From Murinocardiopsis flavida (GTDB lineage Bacteria; Actinomycetota; Actinomycetes; Streptosporangiales; Streptosporangiaceae): a stretch of 64,000 nucleotides of DNA. The translations under genes and the position numbers were made by a program. The notes under the pieces were generated by a model. It saw only the letters and a program-made list of their open reading frames with translations, was not told where the DNA came from and searched no databases. Numbering within the stretch: the first letter of the stretch is position 1; the number at the start of each line of letters is the position of its first letter. Location of the stretch: NCBI RefSeq assembly GCF_003014485.1, contig NZ_PYGA01000025.1, positions 32,180 to 96,179 of the forward strand, given 5' to 3'. Of this stretch, positions 58,253-64,000 are shown in pieces.

Positions 58253-59395
58253 ATGACCCGTCCCGTGCGGATCGCGATAGCAGGAGCCGGCCGCTTCGGC
58301 GCACTGCACCTGGAGACGTTCGCCGACCTGCCGGCCGAGGTCGTCGCCGTCGCCGAACCCGACGCCGGCCGCCGCGCCGAGGTCATGGCCCGCTACCGGA
58401 TCGCGCGCGGCTACCCCGCCCTCGACGCACTGCTCGCCGCGGAGGACGTCGACCTGGTCGACGTCGCCGCCGACGAGGCGCGGCACGGCGGCCTGGTCCT
58501 CGCGGCGCTGCGCGCCGGCGCGCACGTGTTCGTGGAGAAGCCGCTGGCGCTCGACCCGGCGGACGCCGCGGCGATCGAGGCCGAGGCCGGGCGGCGCGGG
58601 CTCGCCGTCGTCGCCGGGCAGATCAGCCGGTTCGCCGCGGGCTACGCCCACATCCGCGGCCTGCTCGCTTCGGGCGCACTGGGCGACCCCGTCCACCTGC
58701 GGTTCCGGCGCGACTTCTCGCGCACCTGGTTCCCCGCGTTCGGGGACCGCGTCCACCCGGTGTGGGAATCGGGGATCCACGACATCGACCTCGCCCTGTG
58801 GTTCGCCGGGGCGCCCTGCGTGTCCGGCTACGCGGTGCAGCGCTCGGTCAGCGGTCGGGCACACCCCGACCTGTTCGCCGCGACCCTGGAGTTCGCCAAC
58901 GGGGTGGTGGCGACCATCGAGAGCGCATGGCTGGTGCCCGAGGGCGCGCCGCAGACACTGCGGGGCGCCCTGGACCTCGAGGGCACCATCGACGCGACGG
59001 CCGAAGTGCTCGGCACCCGCGGGACCGCCTCCTACCGGCTCGCCAACGACGGGCTGGCGGTGCGCACCGACGACGCGGTCGCGCACCCCGAACTCACGCT
59101 GTGGCCCACGGTCGCCGGGAAAATCGGCGGCGCGCTCCGCGAGGAGCTCGCCTACGCCGTCGACGTCGCGGCGGGCGTGCGCGGCAACGACCTCATGCCG
59201 CTCGGCGAGGCGGTCGAGGGGGTCCGCATCGCGGCGGCCATCGAGCGGACCGGCGCCAGAGGCGGCCCGCTCGACCTCGCGAAGGAGGGCCCCGTGCGCG
59301 GCCAGGACGCGGAGGCCGACCGGGTCGGCATCGGGCGCGACCAGGGCGCGGAGCCCGACCGGTCCGCCCCCGGTGCGAACGGGCGCCGGCCGTGA
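58253..59395 (+). CDS. Gfo/Idh/MocA family oxidoreductase, second copy
   Basis: 380 residues. Rossmann loop GAGRFGALHLE at about 9-19, FVEKPLALDPADA with the EKP lysine, and HPVWESGIHDIDLALWF in the C-terminal domain. About 35 residues at the C-terminus (after DLAKEGPV) are charged and unlike the family. It differs clearly from the copy at 52516, so two separate dehydrogenation steps are likely. ATG 58253 with GAGGGAG upstream; the stop overlaps the next GTG start. Confidence 0.88.
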   Translation: MTRPVRIAIAGAGRFGALHLETFADLPAEVVAVAEPDAGRRAEVMARYRIARGYPALDALLAAEDVDLVDVAADEARHGGLVLAALRAGAHVFVEKPLALDPADAAAIEAEAGRRGLAVVAGQISRFAAGYAHIRGLLASGALGDPVHLRFRRDFSRTWFPAFGDRVHPVWESGIHDIDLALWFAGAPCVSGYAVQRSVSGRAHPDLFAATLEFANGVVATIESAWLVPEGAPQTLRGALDLEGTIDATAEVLGTRGTASYRLANDGLAVRTDDAVAHPELTLWPTVAGKIGGALREELAYAVDVAAGVRGNDLMPLGEAVEGVRIAAAIERTGARGGPLDLAKEGPVRGQDAEADRVGIGRDQGAEPDRSAPGANGRRP

Positions 59396-60141
59396 GCGCC
59401 CGGCGCATCACCGACCGGATCTGGCTGGTCGGCAGCGGCACCGACCCGCAGGCAGGGACCGACCCGCACGACTGCCACGCCTACCTCCTCGACGGCGGCA
59501 CCGAGGCCGCCCTGGTGGACTGCGGGACCGGCCTGGCGCATGAGCGGCTGCTCGCCAACATCGAGGACACCGGCTGCCTCGACCGGCTCACGACGATCCT
59601 GGTGACCCACTACCACGCCGATCACGCCGGGGGCGCGGCCGCGCTGCGCGCGGCGACGGGCGCCGAGGTCCGCGCCGCACCGGAGGCGGTCACCGCCCTG
59701 GCGGCGGCCGACGAGTACACCACCCAGGTCGCCGCGGCGCGGACGGCCGGGATCTACCCGGCGGACTACCGGCTCCCCGGGTGCGCGGACGCCCGCCCGA
59801 TCACCGGCGGGACCGTGCTCCGCGTCGGCGGCGCCACCGTCGAGGTCCACGACGCACCCGGGCACTGCGACGGCCACCTGTGCCTCCTCGCCGACATCGG
59901 CGGCGAGCGGGCCCTGTTCAGCGGCGACGCGGTGTTCGCGGAGGGCCGGGTGTCCATCCAGCCGATCCCGGACTGCCGACCGCACGCCTACGCGAGGACC
60001 TGCCGGGCCCTGGCCGAACTCGCCCCGGACGCACTCCTGCCCGGCCACGGCGCCATGGCCCCCACCGGCGGCGCCCGCCACCTGGACCAGGCCCGCGACC
60101 ACTTCGCCCGCCTCACCGTCCCCCCGAACCTGGGCGCCTGA
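59392..60141 (+). CDS. metallo-beta-lactamase fold hydrolase
   Basis: 249 residues. Zinc motif THYHADH at 72-78, then PGHCDGHLCL, FSGDAVF and LLPGHG, so both metal sites are complete. The family includes glyoxalase II, lactonases and many unknown hydrolases. As last gene of the operon it might open a lactone produced by one of the sugar dehydrogenases. GTG start 59392 overlaps the preceding stop (GTGA). Confidence 0.87.
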   Translation: MSARRITDRIWLVGSGTDPQAGTDPHDCHAYLLDGGTEAALVDCGTGLAHERLLANIEDTGCLDRLTTILVTHYHADHAGGAAALRAATGAEVRAAPEAVTALAAADEYTTQVAAARTAGIYPADYRLPGCADARPITGGTVLRVGGATVEVHDAPGHCDGHLCLLADIGGERALFSGDAVFAEGRVSIQPIPDCRPHAYARTCRALAELAPDALLPGHGAMAPTGGARHLDQARDHFARLTVPPNLGA

Positions 60142-60287
60142 ACACCCCGCAGCCGCTGCCATCGCATTCTCCGATCCGGTTCCATTGATCTCCGGAATGG
60201 CCGACCCTGGACATGGAAACAAAAAAAGAGAAAATGCCGGGTACATTACTGGGAACCGACTTGGAATATGCGTTACGGGGGAATTCC

Positions 60288-61058
60288 ATGCGGGTATTGG
60301 GGCGGGTTTCCGGCTATTCCGATCCAGGGGCGTCGACTCTCGAATATGCGGCTCTCGTGGTGCTTTCCGCGGCGTTGTTCGGCGGGCTCGTGAACATCCC
60401 GACGACCGTCCGGCCGAGTGTCACCGAGGCGGTGTGCGCGCTGCTGGACCTCGGCGGGTGCGCCGACCCGCCCGCCGAGCGGGCCGGGCCCGACCCGCCG
60501 CCCGAACCGGCGGAGCCGGACGTCCAGGACGTCGATCGGGGCACGGGGCCGCGCGGCGGCAGCGGTCCGCAGGTGGACGCCCGGCAGGAGCCCGGGTCGG
60601 GGGAGGAGATCGGCGCCCCGCTCTCCTGGGATTCCGAGCGGCCGCTCACCGCGGGGCCCTACGGCCCCGGCCACTCCTGTAGCGAAATACCGGCCGACAA
60701 CGGCGCCGGCCCCGAAGAGGAGGCGTTCGAGAAGACCGGATACCACTACAGCCGGACCGTGGAATTCGATCCGCCCGCCAACACCGGCTGGTGGGTCGCG
60801 CTCGATTCCACCAAGTCGCCCGACGGCCAGATCAAAGGCGAATCCGGATACCAGAACGGCGTCGACAAGGCGAAGGTCTACGCCAAATGCGACGAAGGCA
60901 GGATCCAGGAGAGCTTTGTGCCGACCGAGGACGGGCTGGTGCACCGTATAGCCCAGGGGCACGTGGTCTGCCCGCACGACCCCGAGAACTGCTACGGCCC
61001 GTCGTTGTCGGTCTCGGCTTGGGGCGAGGGCCTGTACCAGCCGGAACCGTCCGAATAG
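60288..61058 (+). CDS. Flp/type IVb pilin-like secreted protein of unknown function
   Basis: 256 residues. The segment DPGASTLEYAALVVLSAALFG has the prepilin-peptidase site of Flp/Tad pilins: cleavage after G14, Glu at +5 and Tyr at +6 (ASTLEY), followed by a single hydrophobic helix. Unlike Flp pilins (50-70 residues), a Pro/Glu-rich linker (about 55-110) and a 140-residue acidic domain with five or so cysteines follow, of no family I recognise. ATG 60288 is chosen for GGGGGA nine bases upstream; an ATG at 60213 is possible but its context is poor. The region before it (60142-60287) is unusually AT-rich. No tad genes are adjacent. Confidence 0.62.
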   Translation: MRVLGRVSGYSDPGASTLEYAALVVLSAALFGGLVNIPTTVRPSVTEAVCALLDLGGCADPPAERAGPDPPPEPAEPDVQDVDRGTGPRGGSGPQVDARQEPGSGEEIGAPLSWDSERPLTAGPYGPGHSCSEIPADNGAGPEEEAFEKTGYHYSRTVEFDPPANTGWWVALDSTKSPDGQIKGESGYQNGVDKAKVYAKCDEGRIQESFVPTEDGLVHRIAQGHVVCPHDPENCYGPSLSVSAWGEGLYQPEPSE

Positions 61059-61118
61059 CCCGTCGCCGCGCGGTTCCGCGCCTCCGGGGCGGGACCGGTT
61101 GCGGGACGGGGGTTGGTG

Positions 61119-61148
61119 CGGCCCGCGCGACCGGGTGTGCGCGGGCCG
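61119..61148. terminator. bidirectional hairpin terminator
   Basis: CGGCCCGCGC (61119-61128) pairs perfectly with GCGCGGGCCG (61139-61148) around a ten-base loop, between the convergent pilin-like and methyltransferase genes. Confidence 0.8.
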
Positions 61149-61155
61149 GGGCGCG

Positions 61156-61788
61156 TCAGCGGGCGCGCAGGACCACCAGGTTGCAGGTGATCGCTTCCTT
61201 CGTGTGGTAAACGCTCCGGGGGGTCGCCTCCTCCAGGGTGGCCGCGCCGCTCTCTTCGAGTTCGGCCACCCGGGCGCGGTAGCCCTTCGCCGCCCAGATG
61301 CGGTCGAGGATGGTCACGACGACCGGCGCACCGGGGCGCGCGACCCGCACCAGCTCGTCCAGTGCTTCGGGGCCGACGTGGCCTTCGGTCAGGGTGCCCA
61401 CGCAGATGACGGCGTCGTAGGAGGAGTCGGCGGCGGCCAGCCGCGCGGTGAGGTCGGCCTTCGCGAGGGCGCGGTACACGCCCTTGCCGCGCGCCTGGTC
61501 GAGCATTGCCGTGGAGAGGTCGAGCCCGTCGATCGTGCGCAGCCCGGCGCGGTCGAGGGCGACGCCCACGAGCCCCGTGCCGCACCCGGCGTCGAGGATC
61601 TCGGCATCGGGCGAGCCCGGCAGCAGCAGCTCCGCGAGGCGGCCCGCGGCGTGCGCGGGGGCCGCGTAGCCCATCTCCTCCGTGAGGTCGTGATCGTACT
61701 TCTCCGCCCACTCGTCGTAGACGGTCTCGCACTCGTCGGGGCTCGAAAGCGCGTAGACGCGATCCAGCATGTGGTGCTGTGTACTCAC
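61156..61788 (-). CDS. class I SAM-dependent methyltransferase
   Basis: 210 residues. Motif I ILDAGCGTGLVGVAL at about 65-79 and post-I IDGLDLSTAML are clear; YDHDLTEEMGYAAPA near the start is typical of the Williams-Beuren-region-27-like methyltransferases. Substrate unknown. GTG 61786-61788 is chosen because GGAAGG lies six bases upstream; the extra upstream codons have no ribosome-binding site. Stands alone. Confidence 0.83.
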   Translation of the reverse strand: MSTQHHMLDRVYALSSPDECETVYDEWAEKYDHDLTEEMGYAAPAHAAGRLAELLLPGSPDAEILDAGCGTGLVGVALDRAGLRTIDGLDLSTAMLDQARGKGVYRALAKADLTARLAAADSSYDAVICVGTLTEGHVGPEALDELVRVARPGAPVVVTILDRIWAAKGYRARVAELEESGAATLEEATPRSVYHTKEAITCNLVVLRAR

Positions 61789-61958
61789 CGGTGGCCTTCC
61801 GTGCAGTGACTCCACGGCTCCGTTGCCGAAAGAGCAGATCAAGGACGTAGAAGTCCTAACCCGCTCATACGGCTTGAAACCAGGACACCCGTGCCGGCAG
61901 CCCCATCAGCCCTGGTAACCGAGGTGCCGACCTGGTCGGACGCGGTTGCCCGCGGTCG

Positions 61959-62969
61959 TCAAGAGTAGTTCCGCCACACCGGGCACCGCAGCAGGCACGA
62001 TGTCTCGGTCGCCTCTGGGGCGGTCGGTGCCGCTTCCTCGATCGACCCTGCGAGGCCGACCAGGTCGACCCCTGGAGCGTCGGATCGGAGGCGCACATAC
62101 CGACCGTCGGCGGACTCCGTCCGCACCTCCGTCCACCCGAACGGCCACCGGTGCTCGTCGTCGCCCAGTTCGGAATCGGTGTACGCCGGCTCCATCGTCA
62201 CCACGAGCAGCCCGGCCCGTTTCTCGCAGCGCACTTCTCCTGGCAGCTCGGTTCCGGTGCCGCACTTCTCGGGCGCGAGCACGTCGGCCGAGAAGGACTC
62301 TTCGGTGTCCTGCCCAGCGGGGAGCCGGTGCGGCGTGGATCCGATCAGCACCGTACGGCCCAGCAGGTCGCGGTAGACGAGCTCGGGGAAGTCCGACGAG
62401 GCGTAGGCGTGGGTGAGCGTCCACCCGGGCGCGTCGAGTACTGCGACGGTGTCGTACCGGAGCAGCTGCTCGGACGCCTCCCGTTGCTCCCCCCGCGCCT
62501 CGACGTAGCGCATCGACCCGTCGATGAGGAGGAGCATCGCCGCCACGGCCGCCATGGCGGCCGGCAGGCGGAGGCCGTCGCGGGGGATACGCGCCACGAT
62601 CTTCAGCGCGGTGAAGACCAGGAGGGCGGGGATCGCAATGAAGAGCAGCGTCCACCCGCCCGTGGGCCGGGCCGCATGGGCTTCCAGGCAGAAGGCGACA
62701 CAGAAGATCGACGCGAGCGCTGCGAGGGCGCTGAGTACAAAGGGGTGGCGGACGTCGCGCATCTTGAGGTACAGACCCGAGGCAAGCAAGACGGCACCTG
62801 CTGCGGGCAGGAGGTGGACCAGGTTCTCGGACATCGGCGCGGGCATGCCGTCGGACGTCAGCAGGAGCCAGGTGAATATGGTGGCGGTCATGACCGGTGT
62901 GTGCGCGAAGGCCACGGCGGCGGACGGGGTGCGGGGCTTGTCGGCGGGGTCCTGGTGGGGTGCGGACAT
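61959..62969 (-). CDS. membrane protein with extracytoplasmic C-terminal domain, unknown
   Basis: 336 residues. Five hydrophobic segments lie between about 20 and 155, then a soluble domain (about 160-336) with few hydrophobic stretches and several cysteines, which would face outside. I do not recognise a family. ATG 62967-62969, with GTCCGCA upstream and no good ribosome-binding site; Met27 is an alternative start. It is followed by 170 bases without a gene before the methyltransferase. Confidence 0.65.
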   Translation of the reverse strand: MSAPHQDPADKPRTPSAAVAFAHTPVMTATIFTWLLLTSDGMPAPMSENLVHLLPAAGAVLLASGLYLKMRDVRHPFVLSALAALASIFCVAFCLEAHAARPTGGWTLLFIAIPALLVFTALKIVARIPRDGLRLPAAMAAVAAMLLLIDGSMRYVEARGEQREASEQLLRYDTVAVLDAPGWTLTHAYASSDFPELVYRDLLGRTVLIGSTPHRLPAGQDTEESFSADVLAPEKCGTGTELPGEVRCEKRAGLLVVTMEPAYTDSELGDDEHRWPFGWTEVRTESADGRYVRLRSDAPGVDLVGLAGSIEEAAPTAPEATETSCLLRCPVWRNYS

Positions 62970-63058
62970 GATGGGTTCGACGCCGCCGGACGGCCGGGTG
63001 TTGCCTCATGGCCGGGAGCGGCCGCACTCGGTCGTGAAAGCGCGGGCGGCCGCGCTCC

Positions 63059-63835
63059 TCAGCGCTTGCGGCCCACGCAGAACACGCGCCGGAACGGGAA
63101 GAGGGTGCCGTGCGGGCCGGCGGGGTAGGCGTCGCGAAGCAGCGCGGCGTACTCGGCCTCGAAGTCGGCGGCGGCGTCGGCGTCGAGGGCGTCGAGGACC
63201 GGGCGCAGGCCGGTGGCGCGCACCCACTGCAACACGGGGTTCTCCCCGTTGAGCAGGTGCACGTAGGTGGTCTCCCAGACGTCGGCCGTGCAGTCGGCGT
63301 CGACCAGCAGGCGGGCGTATCCGGCGGGATCGTCGACGCTCTCGCCGCCGCGCAGCACGCCGCCGAGCCGCCCGGACCAGCGCGGCGAATCCGCCAGCTG
63401 CCGCATCAGCGCGTGCGACGGTGCGTCGAAGTTCCCGGGGACCTGCCACGCCAGCCACGCGCCGGACGGCAGCCCGGCGGCCCAGCGCCGCAGCAGGCCG
63501 CGGTGCTCGGGGATCCATTGCAGAGCGGCGTTGCTGACCACGACGTCGACGCCCTCGGGCTGGAAGTCGCGGAGGTCGCCGTGGCGGATGTCGAGGCGCT
63601 CGGAGCCGTCCCCCGGCGCGGCGGCGACCATGTCGGGGGAGGAGTCGATACCCGTGACCGCGGCGCCGGGCCAGCGGCGGGCCAGCATGGCGGTCAGCGC
63701 CCCGGTGCCGCAGCCGAGGTCGACCACGGTGTCCGGGGCATCAGCCCGGATGCGCGCGGTGAGGTCGAAGAAGGGGCGGGAGCGGTCGGTGTCGAATCGG
63801 GCGTAGAGCTGCGGATCCCAGGTCATGTTCCCCAT
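63059..63835 (-). CDS. tam: trans-aconitate 2-methyltransferase-like enzyme
   Basis: 258 residues. WDPQLYARFDTDRSRPFFDLTARI at the start, VVDLGCGTGALTAML (SAM motif I), NAALQWIPEHRGLL and WQVPGNFDAPSH match the Tam family, which methylates trans-aconitate, an inhibitor of the TCA cycle formed from cis-aconitate. ATG 63833-63835 with GGAAAGG upstream. After it, 63836-64000 shows nothing I can call. Confidence 0.88.
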   Translation of the reverse strand: MGNMTWDPQLYARFDTDRSRPFFDLTARIRADAPDTVVDLGCGTGALTAMLARRWPGAAVTGIDSSPDMVAAAPGDGSERLDIRHGDLRDFQPEGVDVVVSNAALQWIPEHRGLLRRWAAGLPSGAWLAWQVPGNFDAPSHALMRQLADSPRWSGRLGGVLRGGESVDDPAGYARLLVDADCTADVWETTYVHLLNGENPVLQWVRATGLRPVLDALDADAAADFEAEYAALLRDAYPAGPHGTLFPFRRVFCVGRKR

Positions 63836-64000
63836 CCCGCCCTTTCCGGGGTTGTTCGCGGCACGTCGGAGCATCGTAGCCCCGGCGCGGCGGCCCCGCC
63901 CTCTCAGCTTGTTGTTTAACCTTGCCCGGGGACCTGGCCTACCCGGATCAATCGTTTCCCGGACAGAGAACGCGGCCGTCCCCCACGCTTCGAGATGTCG

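Noticed and set aside
61860..61960. Possible tRNA between the methyltransferase and the membrane protein
   Set aside because: Some short inverted repeats are present, but no cloverleaf, T-loop or CCA end could be formed.

Overview
The window is very GC-rich chromosomal DNA with dense, often overlapping genes, many GTG starts and long GC-only hairpins between convergent genes. Together with a DUF397 protein, an F420-type luciferase-fold oxidoreductase and rich IclR/TetR/MarR/GntR/ArsR regulation, this points to a soil-type actinobacterium, possibly the Nocardiopsis/Streptosporangiales group (inference; no rRNA or marker gene is present). There are no tRNAs, rRNAs, CRISPR arrays, insertion sequences or phage genes that I can support.

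Layout. (1) 3-101: end of a DUF397 gene. (2) 135-5854, minus strand: an alkanesulfonate (ssu) sulfur-scavenging operon, ssuC-ssuB-ssuA-ssuD plus two flavin reductases, interrupted by a repeat island at about 2760-3150. (3) 6156-8082: a GNAT acetyltransferase, then a divergent MarR/short-chain dehydrogenase pair sharing an 11-bp inverted repeat. (4) 8389-11160: glycerate kinase and an SLC13-type carrier. (5) 11739-21392: CoA-thioester dicarboxylate catabolism: IclR, MaoC-type hydratase, CitE/HpcH-type lyase, acyl-CoA dehydrogenase, two type III CoA transferases and a DctPQM TRAP transporter, with a palindrome GTTCTTATATAAGAAC repeated between the divergent operons. (6) 21500-24132: F420 oxidoreductase and amidohydrolase among gene debris (remnants of a molybdo-hydroxylase large subunit and of a malate/lactate dehydrogenase-family gene). 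(7) 24133-34005: ArsR-SRPBCC pair, TetR, an orphan sigma-region-4 protein, epoxide hydrolase, methyltransferase, M48 protease, alpha/beta hydrolase, SRAP, LLM monooxygenase and a large secreted protein. (8) 34106-42503: galactonate dehydratase, quinone oxidoreductase, a GntP-like permease divergent from CoA transferase plus HMG-CoA-lyase-like gene, IclR and an AEC carrier. (9) 42547-46420: nanE-nanK-gntR with a divergent sugar porter. (10) 46453-60141: an IclR regulator and M20 amidohydrolase divergent from a nine-gene ABC-transport and catabolic operon that I cannot match to a known pathway. (11) 60288-63835: a Flp-pilin-like secreted protein, two methyltransferases and a membrane protein.

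How the genes work together. Four or five modules follow one plan: an uptake system, a local regulator with AT-rich inverted repeats in the divergent promoter, and a short enzyme chain. In region 5 an imported dicarboxylate would be CoA-activated, oxidised, hydrated and cleaved by a CitE-type lyase, as in itaconate or methylsuccinate dissimilation; a glycerate kinase nearby could take up glyoxylate-derived carbon. Region 8 repeats the theme with CoA transfer followed by HMG-CoA or citramalyl-CoA cleavage.

The best candidate for an undescribed system is region 10: lipoprotein binding protein, a single-polypeptide permease-ATPase fusion, a second permease, two Gfo/Idh dehydrogenases, class V aminotransferase, aldehyde dehydrogenase, a zinc-ribbon threonine-synthase-like PLP enzyme, a metallo-hydrolase and a divergent M20 deacylase. 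It fits breakdown of an amino-sugar, amino-cyclitol or N-acyl amino compound. Regulatory observations of note are two unlinked MerR-type promoters with 19-bp spacers and matching operators, and a structured dispersed repeat present three times.
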